A DNA stretch of 64,000 nt from Neorhizobium sp. NCHU2750 (GCF_003597675.1 NZ_CP030827.1:3655501-3719500); one strand, 5' to 3'. Counted from the first letter of the stretch, positions 6,940 to 17,200 are shown. Numbers and translations are program-made. Notes: a model not told the origin generated them from the letters alone.

Positions 6940-8571
6940 GTGTTGACCCAAGCAGAACGACAGCGAAGCATCGGTGCGGGCCTTGCCGCGCTTGTCCTCG
7001 TCTTGCTGTTCGTCGGCACGGCGGCTGTCACCCTGCTGGCCTGGGAAGGCGGCCAGTCGGCATCCCGGCTGTTCACCGCCTATACCTGGCGCATCCTGCA
7101 ATTCACCCTCTGGCAGGCGGCACTCTCCACCCTCCTCTCGGTGTTCTTCGCCATTCTGGTGGCGCTTGCCCTGGCGCGCCGCCCACGCTTTCCCGGCCGC
7201 GTCTGGATCGTCCGGCTGATGGCGCTACCGATGGGGCTCCCCGCGCTCGTCGGTGCCTTGGGTCTTCTGGGCGTCTGGGGCCGGCAGGGCATGCTCAATA
7301 GCTGGCTCGGCATGGCCGGCCTCGAGCAGCCGGTCAGCGTCTACGGCCTGTCCGGCATCCTGATCGCCCACACATTCTTCAACATCCCGCTCGCCACCCG
7401 CCTGCTTCTCGCAGCGCTCGAACGCTTGCCGGCGGAATATTGGCTCCTGTCGGCAAGCCTCGGCATGAAGCCCCTGTCGATCTTCCGCTTTGTCGAGATG
7501 CCGGCCCTCAAGCGCGTCGTGCCGGGCGCGGCCGGCCTCATCTTCATGCTCTGCGCAACCAGTTTCACCCTCGTCCTCGTGCTCGGCGGCGGCCCGGCGG
7601 CAACGACACTGGAAGTGGCGATCTATCAGGCGCTGCGCTTCGATTTCGATCCGCCGCGCGCCATCGCACTCGCCTTCCTGCAGATCGCCGTCACCGCCAC
7701 CGTCATCGGCCTGATCTCACTGCTTCCGGCGGCAAGCGAGACGGCAAGGACGGCAGGGCGCAGAACGAAGCGTTTCGACGGACGATCGGCGCCGGCGCGG
7801 CTGTGGGATCTCCTGATGATCGCGGCTGCAACGCTCTATGTCGCAGCACCGCTGATCTCCGTCCTCGCCGCCGGCCTCAAGGCGGATTTGCCGAAGCTCG
7901 TGGTCGGCCCGCTGTTTCTTCGCGCAGCAGGAACCAGCCTCGTCATCGCTCTCACCGCCGGCATTGTCGCGGTCGCGGCGAGCCTCGCCATCATCCTCGC
8001 GCGACAGGCGATCGGCGCCGGCAGCAAGCGACCGCTCGCATTGCGGAGCCTCTCCGTCTCGCTTGCCGGCCTCTCGTCGCTCGTCCTCGTCATCCCGCCG
8101 ATCATTCTCGGCACCGGCTGGTTCCTCGCCCTGCGCCAATGGGGCATTTCGGGTAATGCACTGGCTGCCTTCGCGCCCTATCTGGTCGCCGTCATCAACG
8201 CCATGATGGCCCTGCCATTCACCATACGCGTGCTACAGCCGGCCCTAGACGACCACCAACGGCAGACCGCCAGGCTTGTCACGGCGCTTGGCCTGACGGG
8301 GGTCGCCAAATGGCGGCTGATCGACCTCCCCGTCCTGAGAAAGCCGGTGCTAACGGCGCTCTCCTTCGCCATGGCCCTGTCGCTTGGCGATCTCGGTGCT
8401 GTCGCTCTTTTCGGCTCCAGCGATCTCGTCACCCTGCCCTGGCTGGTCTATAGCACGCTGTCGAGTTACCGGACCCATGATGCCGACGGGCTGGCGCTGA
8501 TCCTCGGCCTTGTCTGCCTAGGCCTGACCATCCTCGGCACCGCCGGCGCAAGGGAGAAGAATGATGCATGA
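6940..8571 (+). CDS. thiP: Thiamine ABC transporter permease
   Basis: A 543-residue inner-membrane protein made of two fused permease halves, each with about six transmembrane segments and an EAA-type cytoplasmic loop (SASLGMKPLSIFRFVEMPALKR in the first half, TALGLTGVAKWRLIDLPVLRK in the second; both abbreviated positions near residues 180 and 450). The fused architecture is typical of ThiP. GTG is the predicted start; the Shine-Dalgarno is weak, so translation may be coupled to thiB. Its 3' end overlaps thiQ by 11 bp. It forms the channel of the thiamine/TPP importer. Confidence 0.94.
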   Translation: MLTQAERQRSIGAGLAALVLVLLFVGTAAVTLLAWEGGQSASRLFTAYTWRILQFTLWQAALSTLLSVFFAILVALALARRPRFPGRVWIVRLMALPMGLPALVGALGLLGVWGRQGMLNSWLGMAGLEQPVSVYGLSGILIAHTFFNIPLATRLLLAALERLPAEYWLLSASLGMKPLSIFRFVEMPALKRVVPGAAGLIFMLCATSFTLVLVLGGGPAATTLEVAIYQALRFDFDPPRAIALAFLQIAVTATVIGLISLLPAASETARTAGRRTKRFDGRSAPARLWDLLMIAAATLYVAAPLISVLAAGLKADLPKLVVGPLFLRAAGTSLVIALTAGIVAVAASLAIILARQAIGAGSKRPLALRSLSVSLAGLSSLVLVIPPIILGTGWFLALRQWGISGNALAAFAPYLVAVINAMMALPFTIRVLQPALDDHQRQTARLVTALGLTGVAKWRLIDLPVLRKPVLTALSFAMALSLGDLGAVALFGSSDLVTLPWLVYSTLSSYRTHDADGLALILGLVCLGLTILGTAGAREKNDA

Positions 8572-9271
8572 AGGCATCCGGATCGAAGACACAAGCCTGA
8601 CGCTTGGTGCGACCCGCTTTGCTTTCGATTGCACAATCGAACGAGGCAGGATCACCGCCATCGCCGGCCCGTCCGGCGCCGGCAAGTCGACGCTTCTCAA
8701 TTTGATCGCAGGCTTTGAGGTCGCACACGCCGGACGGATATTCATAGCCGGCAATGAATGCACCGGAACGCATCCGTCGGAGCGCCCGGTCTCCGTTGTT
8801 TTTCAGGACCATAACCTCTTTGCCCACCTCGATGTCTTCACCAATGTCGCGCTTGGCATCAACCCAGCCATGCGGCTCCCTGCCGAAGACAGGCAACGGG
8901 TCGAACAGGCGCTCGCGCGCGTCAGCCTTGCTGGCTTTTCGAAACGCATGCCGGGCTCGCTGTCAGGCGGCGAGAAACAACGGGCGGCATTTGCGAGAGC
9001 CCTTGTCCGCCGCAAGCCCGTTCTGCTGCTCGATGAGCCCTTCGCTTCGCTCGATGCCGATCTGCGGCTGCGGATGACCGATCTGCTGCGCGAACTTCAT
9101 GAGGAAACCGGCAATACCGTTGTGATCGTCACCCATGATCGCAGCGAGATCGAGCGCTTGGCTGATGATGTCGTCCTCGTCGAGCATGGCCATGTCGCCG
9201 CGCACCTGCGCTGCGCGGACTATCTCGCTCGTTTCGGCGCCGACGGCGCCTCCGCCGCCAACGCCTCGTAA
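8561..9271 (+). CDS. thiQ: Thiamine ABC transporter ATP-binding protein
   Basis: The 236-residue ATPase has a Walker A GPSGAGKST (about residues 42-50), Q-loop VVFQDHNLFAHL, signature LSGGEKQRAAFARAL, Walker B LLLDEPFASLD and the switch His in VTHDRSE. It powers the ThiBPQ importer on the cytoplasmic face. Its start overlaps the end of thiP by 11 bp, implying translational coupling. It ends the riboswitch-controlled operon; no clear terminator follows. Confidence 0.94.
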   Translation: MMHEGIRIEDTSLTLGATRFAFDCTIERGRITAIAGPSGAGKSTLLNLIAGFEVAHAGRIFIAGNECTGTHPSERPVSVVFQDHNLFAHLDVFTNVALGINPAMRLPAEDRQRVEQALARVSLAGFSKRMPGSLSGGEKQRAAFARALVRRKPVLLLDEPFASLDADLRLRMTDLLRELHEETGNTVVIVTHDRSEIERLADDVVLVEHGHVAAHLRCADYLARFGADGASAANAS

Positions 9272-9583
9272 ACGCCTGTCTTCAACCGTGCGGATTGGTC
9301 GCCACAATTTGGACTTGGGTGAATGCCATCGGCGATTGACGTAATTTTATTTTCAAACACAGTGGACGATACATATTCATTTAGGAATATCTGTGCAGCT
9401 TGGGCGAAAATCGGTCAGCGAAAATTGATCGGTGATTGAACTGGCAACATGTCACGCGCGACAGCGCTGTCGTTTTGCGATAACGGCATGTTAGGAAACG
9501 AAAACTTGGAACAGGAAGCCGGTCCGCAGGGGTCGCCGACTGGTCCAGGCGCAACGGCAGGATGCCGAAGCGTAAGTCCGGAG
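9272..9583. other. 312-bp intergenic region with a nested dyad
   Basis: Between thiQ and the M48 peptidase. The one clear structure is a nested inverted repeat at 9358-9395: outer arms CACAG/CTGTG and inner arms ATATTC/GAATAT around a 6-base loop. TTGACG at 9337-9342 could be a -35 but has no good -10 at 17 bp. Upstream in-frame ATG codons at 9449 and 9488 exist for the next gene. I see no RNA gene. Confidence 0.4.
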
Positions 9584-11113
9584 ATGATGGTGCAGGCGAA
9601 GACGGTTGAGACGGATAATGCAACGCGGCCAAGCGTTTGGCACCGTGCCCGCCTATTCCGGTCGGCCGCGGCCCTCTGTTTTGCCACCTCGATGCTCTAT
9701 GGCTGCCAGTCGATCTTCGACCAGGCCTATACGCCGAACGTCTCGCCCTCCGACAGTCCTCAGACCGTCGAAGAGGTTCAGAAGAACGATCCACGTGCCC
9801 AGATGGGCGCCCGCGAACACCCTCGAATCGTTGCAAGCTATGGTGGAGAATATAAGGATGCCAAGACCGAGCGGCTCGTCGCCCGGATTGCCGGTGCACT
9901 GACCGCGGTATCGGAAAACCCGAACCAGTCCTTCCGCATCACCATCCTGAATTCGCCGGCAATCAACGCCTTCGCCCTGCCGGGCGGCTATCTCTATGTC
10001 ACCCGCGGCCTGCTTGCGCTCGCCAATGATGCCTCGGAAGTCGCAGCCGTCCTGTCGCACGAAATGGGCCATGTCACCGCCAATCACGGCATCGAGCGCC
10101 AGAAACGCGAAGAGGCGGAGGTCATCGCCAGCCGCGTCGTCGCCGAAGTCCTGTCCAGCGATCTTGCCGGCAAGCAGGCGCTCGCCCGCGGTAAGCTGAG
10201 GCTCGCCGCATTCTCGCGCCAGCAGGAACTTCAGGCTGATGCGATCGGCATCCGCATGCTGGGGGAAGCCGGTTACGATCCTTATGCCGCCGCGCGCTTC
10301 CTCGATTCCATGGCGGCCTATGCGCGCTTTTCCTCCGCCGATCCGGATAACGACCAGAGCCTCGACTTCCTGTCGAGCCACCCGAATTCGGCGCAGCGCG
10401 TCGAGCTTGCTCGCCAGCATGCCCGCAATTTCGGCCAGGAAGGCTCGGTCGGAGATCGCGGCCGCGATTACTTCCTTGCCGGCATAGACGGCCTTCTCTA
10501 TGGCGACAGCCCGCAGGAAGGCTATGTCCGTGGCCAGACCTTCATGCATGGCGGGCTCGGCATCCGCTTCGACGTTCCGCCGGACTTCCGCATCGACAAC
10601 AAGGTCGAGGCGGTACTGGCAACCGGACCGAATGAGGCGGCAGTTCGTTTCGATGGCGTCGCGGCCGGCGACAACAACAACTTGGCCAACTATCTGACCA
10701 GTGGCTGGGTGGCGGGCCTGCAGCCCGATACGGTCAAGGAAACGACCATCAACGGCCTTCCGGCGGCAACCGCCCGCGCCTCTGCCGAGCGCTGGGATTT
10801 CGACGTCACCGTCATTCGCGTCGGCGACCAGATCTTCCGCTTCCTCACCGCCGTGCCGAAGGGCAGCGATACGCTGGAAAGCACCGCCGATACGCTGCGC
10901 AACAGTTTCCGCAAGATGACGCCGGCTGAAATCGCATCCCTGAAGCCGCTTCGCGTGCGCGTCATCACCGTCGGCCCGAGCGATACGCTCGCTTCGCTTG
11001 CCAATCGGATGATGGGAACCGACCGTAAGCTCGATCTCTTCAAGCTCTTGAACGCGCTGCCGGCCGGGGCGACGGTATCGCCCGGCCAGAAGATGAAGAT
11101 CATTTCCGAATAG
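9584..11113 (+). CDS. M48 family zinc metalloprotease lipoprotein, BepA/YfgC-like
   Basis: The 509-residue product has a charged N-terminus, a hydrophobic stretch (RSAAALCFATSM) and a lipobox-like LYGC with Cys about residue 41, so it is probably a lipoprotein or periplasmic protein. The catalytic zinc motif HEMGH is at about residues 159-163, with the downstream LQADAIGIRM Glu/Asp motif. The last 50 residues (VGPSDTLASLANRM to PGQKMKII) look like a LysM or LysM-like module. M48 peptidases of this kind degrade misassembled outer-membrane proteins. Starts at 9449 or 9488 would add 32-45 residues without hydrophobicity; I prefer ATG 9584/9587 because GGAG lies close and the signal is then nearer the N-terminus. 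It converges on rpoH2 with only 6 bp between stop codons. Confidence 0.88.
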   Translation: MMVQAKTVETDNATRPSVWHRARLFRSAAALCFATSMLYGCQSIFDQAYTPNVSPSDSPQTVEEVQKNDPRAQMGAREHPRIVASYGGEYKDAKTERLVARIAGALTAVSENPNQSFRITILNSPAINAFALPGGYLYVTRGLLALANDASEVAAVLSHEMGHVTANHGIERQKREEAEVIASRVVAEVLSSDLAGKQALARGKLRLAAFSRQQELQADAIGIRMLGEAGYDPYAAARFLDSMAAYARFSSADPDNDQSLDFLSSHPNSAQRVELARQHARNFGQEGSVGDRGRDYFLAGIDGLLYGDSPQEGYVRGQTFMHGGLGIRFDVPPDFRIDNKVEAVLATGPNEAAVRFDGVAAGDNNNLANYLTSGWVAGLQPDTVKETTINGLPAATARASAERWDFDVTVIRVGDQIFRFLTAVPKGSDTLESTADTLRNSFRKMTPAEIASLKPLRVRVITVGPSDTLASLANRMMGTDRKLDLFKLLNALPAGATVSPGQKMKIISE

Positions 11114-11119
11114 GAATTG

Positions 11120-11983
11120 TCAGCAGGCGGCGGCCATCTGCGGATTGGCGGAAACCAGTGCGGACTTCAGCTTCTCGATGGCGCGGCTTTCGATCTGGCG
11201 CACACGCTCCTTGGAAATGCCGAGCTCGGCGCCGAGAGCCTCCAGCGTTGCGCCGTCGTCGGTCAGGCGGCGGGCGCGAATGATCTTCTTTTCGCGGTCA
11301 TTGAGCTTGGTCAGCGCTCCCTGCAGCCATTTCAGCCGGCGCTCGCCATCGATCATGCCCGAAACCTGCTCGTCCGGCAGCGGTTCACCGCTCTCCAGCA
11401 TGTCAAGGCGCTCACCACTATCATTATCGCCGGCAATCGTCGGTGCCTGCAGCGAGGCATCGTTGGCGGACAACCGCGCGTCCATCGTCTGTACGTCGGA
11501 CACGCTGACGCCGAGCGCCACTGCGATTTCCTCATGGATCGCACGTGCCGTCAGGTTGCTGTCCCCGCGGGCGAGCTTGGCACGCAACCGGCGAAGATTG
11601 AAGAACAGCGCCTTCTGCGCCGAACTCGTTCCGCCGCGGACGATCGACCAGTTGCGCAGGATATAGTCCTGCATCGAGGCACGGATCCACCAGCTGGCAT
11701 AGGTGGAGAAACGCACGTCGCGGGCCGGCTCGAACCTTGCCGCCGCTTCCAGCAGCCCTACATAGCCTTCTTGAACGAGGTCGCTCATCGGCAATCCGAA
11801 GCCGCGGAATTTGGATGCCATGGCGATGACGAGCCGCATATGGGCAAGCGCGATCTGGTTGCGGGCGTTCTGATCCTGGCCATCCTTCCAGCGGATGGCG
11901 AGGTCCCGCTCTTCTTCTCTGGCGAGATAGGGAGCCGACATCGCTATCTTGATCATGGTGCGGTCTGCGGACATGGCTGTCAT
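11120..11983 (-). CDS. rpoH2: RNA polymerase sigma-32 family factor, RpoH2 type
   Basis: This 287-residue sigma factor has region 2 (LAHMRLVIAMASKFRG, DLVQEGYVGLLEAAARF, FSTYASWWIRASMQDYI) and region 4 (LNDREKKIIRARRL, LEALGAELGISKERVRQIE). The RpoH box region QKALFFNLRRLR is present. It directs RNA polymerase to heat-shock-type or oxidative-stress promoters. I choose ATG 11983 because GGAGA lies 5 bases upstream; a TTG at 11998 is a poorer alternative. An exact EcfG/RpoE2-type promoter lies about 200 bp upstream, matching the known S. meliloti cascade in which rpoH2, not rpoH1, is under RpoE2; that is why I name it rpoH2. Confidence 0.9.
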   Translation of the reverse strand: MTAMSADRTMIKIAMSAPYLAREEERDLAIRWKDGQDQNARNQIALAHMRLVIAMASKFRGFGLPMSDLVQEGYVGLLEAAARFEPARDVRFSTYASWWIRASMQDYILRNWSIVRGGTSSAQKALFFNLRRLRAKLARGDSNLTARAIHEEIAVALGVSVSDVQTMDARLSANDASLQAPTIAGDNDSGERLDMLESGEPLPDEQVSGMIDGERRLKWLQGALTKLNDREKKIIRARRLTDDGATLEALGAELGISKERVRQIESRAIEKLKSALVSANPQMAAAC

Positions 11984-12181
11984 CGTCTTCTCCGTCAACG
12001 GTTCTGATCTGACGAATAAACAGCGGGACCGGAAGACGAGCAGCCGAAGAGCATGCCAACGTGATTTCGGATTGCTGCCTTCGCCCCCTGTTCTATGACC
12101 CCCCGATTGCGGGTTGCCAGCGGTTCAGACGGGAACCGAGGCCAGCTTCACGCAGCACTCAATTCGCCGTTCCGGCGGGTT

Positions 12182-12206
12182 AACGCGACAGCCTGGAAAA
12201 AGTTCC
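12182..12206 (-). promoter_or_regulatory. EcfG/RpoE2-type promoter for rpoH2
   Basis: On the minus strand GGAAC (12206-12202), 16 bp, CGTT (12185-12182), an exact consensus match. It begins just after the carD terminator and would start a transcript near 12175 with a leader of about 190 nt before rpoH2. No other gene lies between. Confidence 0.78.
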
Positions 12207-12210
12207 AATA

Positions 12211-12238
12211 AAAAACCCGGCTCAAGGCCGGGTTTTTG
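12211..12238 (-). terminator. Intrinsic terminator of carD
   Basis: AAAAACCCGG and CCGGGTTTTT arms around a short loop; read on the minus strand the GC stem is followed by TTTTTTATT. It lies 20 bp after the carD stop and separates carD from the rpoH2 promoter. Confidence 0.88.
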
Positions 12239-12257
12239 TCGGTATGTTTTGAGGCGA

Positions 12258-12836
12258 TCAGGCCGCTTCATCTTCCTGTGCGTCGTCTTCATCGACGGTC
12301 TTGCCGCGCTTCGGACCCTTGGCGAGGTTGACTTCGACAAGACGCACGGCTTCCGTTTCGGACATCTTGTTGACGGCAGCGATTTCGCGGGCCATGCGGT
12401 CGAGGGCAGCTTCGTAAAGCTGGCGCTCGGAATAGGACTGTTCCGGCTGGTTTTCGGCGCGATACAGATCGCGAACCACTTCAGCGATGGAAATCAGATC
12501 ACCGGAATTGATCTTGGCATCATATTCCTGGGCGCGACGCGACCACATCGTACGCTTGACGCGAGCCTTACCCTGGACGACCTTGAGGGCGCGATCGACG
12601 AAATCGGTTTCGGACAGCTTGCGCATGCCGATGTTCACAGCCTTGGTGACCGGAACTTTCAGCCGCATCTTATCCTTTTCGAAGTCAATCACAAAAAGCT
12701 CAAGCTTCATGCCGGCAACTTCTTGCTCTTCGATCGCAGTAATCGTACCTACGCCATGTGCCGGATATACGATTGCTTCGCCGGTCTTGAAGCCCTGGCG
12801 TGCTGGGGAATTCTTCTTCTGCTGAGTCGTCGTCAT
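12258..12836 (-). CDS. carD: CarD family transcriptional regulator
   Basis: The 192-residue protein has the CarD/CdnL RNA-polymerase-interacting Tudor-like domain (FKTGEAIVYPAHGVGTITAIEEQ, about residues 16-38, then LELFVIDFEKDKMRLKVPV) and a helical DNA-binding C-terminal domain (RMAREIAAVNKMSETEAV). The tail is acidic (DEDDAQEDEAA). CarD proteins bind the RNA polymerase beta subunit and stabilise open complexes, notably at ribosomal promoters. The start MTTTQQKK is chosen since it fits the family length; an ATG 33 bp upstream (MWVSRREF) lacks a Shine-Dalgarno. It is followed by its own terminator, so it is a monocistronic unit. Confidence 0.93.
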   Translation of the reverse strand: MTTTQQKKNSPARQGFKTGEAIVYPAHGVGTITAIEEQEVAGMKLELFVIDFEKDKMRLKVPVTKAVNIGMRKLSETDFVDRALKVVQGKARVKRTMWSRRAQEYDAKINSGDLISIAEVVRDLYRAENQPEQSYSERQLYEAALDRMAREIAAVNKMSETEAVRLVEVNLAKGPKRGKTVDEDDAQEDEAA

Positions 12837-13317
12837 TCGTTTCAAAAACTCCCTTCTACTCACCCACATCTGGGTCAGGGGAAACCGGGTCTGTCAGGCC
12901 CGGATGAGACGGGGGAAACCGTCGGGTCACTCCATACTGGTCCGACTACACGCGCGCGAAAAAACAAATCCCATCGCTTTACTGCGACCGACGACATCAA
13001 ACATAGTTATGTCACGGAAAGAGCGTGTGATTGATCTGTTGCTTTCGTGATGTTTTTTGGGCACGCGAGTGCCGCCTTGTGGAACAGTGCCCCTTGTCTA
13101 CCACAAAAAAGTGCGGAAATCAATAATTTGCTTCACCGAGTCGGAAAGGCAACAGAATAGCCTGTTGCCTAGCAAAGCGGCAGCGGGCAAATGCGCGCTG
13201 CGACAGCATGTCGGCTTCAGCCCGGCGAACGGCCTGCAAAGCACGGGAAAAAGCGCCCAAAGCCGATGCCCGAAAATCAGGCTGGCCGAAAACTCCCGCC
13301 GTTTTTCGCAGCAGGGA
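12837..13317. other. 481-bp intergenic region between carD and fdxA
   Basis: This holds the carD promoter region and the fdxA 3' region. The main structure is the perfect 9-bp inverted repeat at 13147-13170 listed separately. Its left part has G/C-rich short repeats (CCGGG..CCCGG near 12886-12904). No open reading frame with a plausible start and coding pattern was seen on either strand. Confidence 0.5.
13147..13170 (-). terminator. Hairpin downstream of fdxA, possible terminator
   Basis: AGGCAACAG (13147-13155) and CTGTTGCCT (13162-13170) form a perfect 9-bp stem with a 6-base loop. On the minus strand it is followed by TTCCGAC, a poor U-run, and it lies about 150 bp past the fdxA stop, so terminator function is uncertain. 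Confidence 0.4.
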
Positions 13318-13656
13318 TCAGTCGCCCTTGCCGGGTTCGGCAGAGAAATACTTTTCGTATTTGCCTGTCTCGCCGTCGAGTTCCTTGGCGCCTTCCATGG
13401 CATCGCGCTTGACGGTGATGTTCGGCCAGATCTGGGAGAACTCGGCATTCAGCGCCAACCACTTGTCCAGCCCCGGCTCGGTATCGGGCTTGATCGCCTC
13501 GGCGGGACATTCGGGCTCGCAGACGCCGCAATCGATGCACTCATCCGGATTGATGGCGAGGAAATTCTCGCCTTCATAGAAGCAATCCACCGGGCAGACT
13601 TCCACGCAATCGGTGTATTTGCAGCGAATACAATTGTCTGTCACGACATATGTCAT
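13318..13656 (-). CDS. fdxA: Ferredoxin FdxA, 7Fe-8S type
   Basis: This 112-residue protein has two iron-sulphur binding sets: C9-x2-C12-x4-C17-x3-C21 with C25, and C40-x2-C43-x2-C46-x3-C50. The extra spacing in the first set ([14 protein letters not shown]) marks a 3Fe-4S plus 4Fe-4S ferredoxin of the Azotobacter FdI/FdxA family, with the usual long C-terminal extension ([17 protein letters not shown]). It carries electrons in the cytoplasm; partners unknown. The ATG has GGAG at the right distance; an upstream in-frame extension to 13749 lacks ferredoxin sequence. It lies 186 bp after the S4 gene in the same direction. Confidence 0.95.
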   Translation of the reverse strand: MTYVVTDNCIRCKYTDCVEVCPVDCFYEGENFLAINPDECIDCGVCEPECPAEAIKPDTEPGLDKWLALNAEFSQIWPNITVKRDAMEGAKELDGETGKYEKYFSAEPGKGD

Positions 13657-13842
13657 GCGGTACTCCAAGAATGCGGGAACGGGGCAGCGGTTTGGGAGGG
13701 GAGCCTGCAGCCCGAAGCCGAAGCTCATGGGTGCTTTTCGCAGCCGCACGCGTCCGACTTTTGCGACAGTCAGGTAAAGCCTTTATTGCTGCTTAGCAAG
13801 AATAAAGCTTTTCGAAAGAACGGCGACCGGAGGTGGTTTTTT

Positions 13843-14268
13843 CTAATCGTCACGCCATCCGGCATCGTAACTTGCCGGATCGGGCAAAAGCCGGTCGGTT
13901 TCACGCCGTTCCTTCTTGGTCGGCCGCCCGCTGCCCTTGACCCGTTGCGCCTGATCGAAGGTCGTCAGGCGCTCGGTCACTTCGCGCGGAGGGGTCAGAT
14001 CCTCGTAGAGGAGCTTCGCCTCCTCATAGGGGCCGCGCCGCTCGCCGCCCGATTTCACGACAAGAATGACGTCTCGCCGCTCAAGCGCCATTTCCACCCG
14101 GTCACCGGTCTTCACTTGAAAACTCGGCTGACGGATCGAACTGCCGTTCACTTTCACATGGCCGGAATTCAGCAAGCCCTGCGCGAGAGATCGCGACTTC
14201 ACCATGCGGGTAAAGAAAAGCCACTTGTCGATCCGTTGTCGCGTCTCTGCTTGTGGCTTTTCTGTCAT
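13843..14268 (-). CDS. S4-domain RNA-binding protein, HslR/Hsp15-like
   Basis: The 141-residue product has an N-terminal S4 RNA-binding domain (RIDKWLFFTRMVKSRSLAQGLLNSGHVKVNG, residues about 12-42) and a basic C-terminal tail (KGSGRPTKKERRETDRL). This matches Hsp15/HslR, which in E. coli binds stalled 50S subunits carrying peptidyl-tRNA to recycle them. The start lies 11 bp after the helicase stop, so the two are almost certainly co-transcribed and possibly coupled. The pairing of an RNA helicase and an S4 ribosome-rescue-like protein suggests a shared RNA or ribosome role; that is inference. Confidence 0.88.
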   Translation of the reverse strand: MTEKPQAETRQRIDKWLFFTRMVKSRSLAQGLLNSGHVKVNGSSIRQPSFQVKTGDRVEMALERRDVILVVKSGGERRGPYEEAKLLYEDLTPPREVTERLTTFDQAQRVKGSGRPTKKERRETDRLLPDPASYDAGWRDD

Positions 14269-14279
14269 GGGCGAAGGTC

Positions 14280-17200
14280 TTACTTCTTCATCTGCTCCTT
14301 GAGAGCAGCGAGTTTTGCGAACGGAGAATCCGGGTCGATCGGCTTTTCCTTGCGCGGTGGCTTGGCTTCGAAACGGGCCGGCTGGTTGTTCTTCTGCCCA
14401 CCACGTTCCGGACGCGGACCATTGTCGTTCCGCTCGCCGCGGAACGGACGGTCGCCCTGCGGACGCTTGTCGCCACGCCGGTCGTTGTTGCGATCATTAT
14501 TGCGGTCGCGATCACCACGACCCTGGCCTTCGCGGCGCTGATCGCCGCCATTGCGGTTGTTGTCGCGACGGCCACCATCACGACGACCCTGGCTAGCCTC
14601 TTCGCCACCCTGGGCAGCGCGCTCGCCGCCCTGACCACCGCGACCGCGATCGCCACCATGCCCGCGACGCTCGCCCTGCGGACGCCCACCACGCTGGTTA
14701 TTGTCACGACCACCACCCGGACGCCACAGGAGAACCGGCTTCGGCTCTTCCGCTTCCGCAGGAACTGCCTCCGTCTTTTCAGCCTCGGCATCGGCAGCGA
14801 CTTCCGCCACCGGCTCGGAAACGGTTTCGACCGGAGCGTCTGCAGCAGCAGTCTCGGCAGCAACCTCTTCGGAAGCAGGCTCATCGGCAGCGGCCTCGGC
14901 CGGTGCAACCTCGGCCGCAGCCGCCTCACCTGCCGGCTTTGCGGCGCCATCCTGGGTGGCGAGATAGGCCTGCGCCTCTTCTGCCGTCACCGTGTCGGCG
15001 CGATAGCCGAGACCCTTGAGGATTTCTTCCATGTCGTCCGGCGTCGCACCGAGGATCGACAGCATCGCCGTCGTCGTGGTGAAGCGGCGGCCGTCATAGG
15101 CACCATCCGGACGCGTCGTACCCGGCTTCCACTGAAGAAGCGGGCGAATGAGGTCCGCCAGACGCTCGAGAATATCGACGCGCACGGCACGCTTGCCGAG
15201 GAAACGGAAACCGGCAAGCTTGTAGAACATCCGCTCGAAGGACGGGTCGGCAACGACCGAGGTACGCCCGGCCGCAAGTGCCGGGATCAGGTCGCCGTAA
15301 CCGGGCTTGTCGAGACCGTCGTTCTTCAGTGCCCAGAGCAGCGTGATGAGCTCGGCCGGAGCCGGCTTCAAAAGTGCCGGCATGAACACGTGATAGGCGC
15401 CGAAGCGGATGCCGTAGCGGCGCATCGAGGCGCGCGCATCCTGATCGAGCGACTTCACCTCTTCGGCGACATCGCGGCGGAACAGGACGCCGAGATTTTC
15501 GACGATCTGGAAGGCAAGCCCCTTGGCAAGGCCCTGCAGGTCTTCCGCACGAGACAGGTCGTCGAGCGGCTTCAGGACCGTTGCGATATGATGATTGACG
15601 AAGCGCTCGATGCGAGCCGCAACATGTTCGCGGGCGTTCCCCGTCAGCTGCTCGTCGGAAAGCAGGATGACGCGCGGACGCATGACATGGTCGCTTGCCG
15701 CAAGGCGTGCAACCGGATCGCCGAGCCAGCGCACGAAACCGTCGGAGCCGACGGCAAGATCATTATTGCCGGACGCATAAAGACGCGCGGCGCGCGCTTC
15801 GAATTCCAGCGCAAGCGCCTTCTGCGAGGCAGCCTGGACAGCCTTGGCATCCGGCCCATCGGTCCCGGAGACCGGGGTAAAGCGGAACCCCGCCAACTGT
15901 CCGACGTGATGTCCTTCGACAAACACATCGCCATTCACACTGATTTCAGCTTCCAGCATCGCATTCTCTCTTAGGCGCTTCATGAGCACAGATGTCCTGC
16001 GATCAACAAAGCGTTTCGTCAACCTTTCATGTAGCGCGTCCGACAACCTATCCTCTATTTCCCGTGTCTTTTCTTGCCAGTGTGTCGGATCGGCAAGCCA
16101 GCCGGGCCGGTTGGAGACATAGGTCCAGGTCCTGATCTGCGCGATCCGCGCGGATAGGGTGTCGATTTCGCCATCGGTACGGTCGGCCCGGCGGACTTGC
16201 TCCGCCATGAAGTCCTCGTTCACCGTACCGCGGCGTACAAGATCGAAGAAAAGAGTCGAAATAAGGTCAGCGTGCTGCGCCGGCGCAATTCTTCGATAAT
16301 CCGGCAACGCACAGGCGTCCCAGAGTTTCTCGACCCGCTCGGCCGTCGTCGCGATATCGCGCACTTCCGCATAGCGGGAAAGATGATCCAGCGCCTGACT
16401 GTCGGTCGCCGGCAGCGCCCGCGTCAGGCCCTGAATGGTCGGCGCCGCGTCGAGGCTCCGCCGCAGATCCTGCAGCGAGGCGAAGCTCAAATTCTTCGAG
16501 CGCCACTGCAGCACTTTGACATTGTCGAAATGGTGGCTCTCGATCCGCTCCACCAGCTCGTCGTCGAACGGTGCCACCTGCCCCGTGACGCCGAACGTGC
16601 CGTCGCGCAGGTGACGCCCGGCGCGGCCGGCGATCTGGCCCATCTCGCCGGCATTGAGATTGCGGAACTGGTAGCCGTCGAACTTGCGGTCCTGGGCGAA
16701 GGCGACGTGATCGACATCGAGGTTGAGGCCCATGCCGATCGCATCGGTCGCCACCAGATATTCGACATCGCCCTCCTGGTAGAGCCCGACCTGCGCATTG
16801 CGGGTACGGGGGCTGAGCGCGCCAAGCACGACGGCCGCCCCGCCCCGCTGGCGGCGGATTAACTCGGCGATCGCATAGACCTCGTCGGCCGAGAATGCGA
16901 CGATCGCGGTGCGCTGCGGCAGGCGGGTGATCTTCTTCTGCCCGGCATAAAAGAGCTGGGAAAGCCTCGGCCGCTCGATGACGGTTATCCCCGGCAACAG
17001 ATGTTCGAGGATCGGCCGCATCGTCGCGGCGCCGAGAAGCAGCGTCTCGTCCTTGCCGCGCAGATGCAGGATACGGTCGGTGAAGATATGCCCGCGCTCT
17101 AGGTCGCCGGCAAGCTGCACCTCGTCGATCGCCACGAAGGAAGCCTTCGTCTCGCGCGGCATCGCTTCGACGGTGCAGACCGAATAGCGCGCCAGATGCG

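Noticed and set aside
14253..15974. Plus-strand reading opposite the helicase tail, rich in Thr/Ala/Val repeats
   Set aside because: It is the reverse strand of the RG-rich and Ala/Glu-rich tail; repeats come from that low-complexity region.
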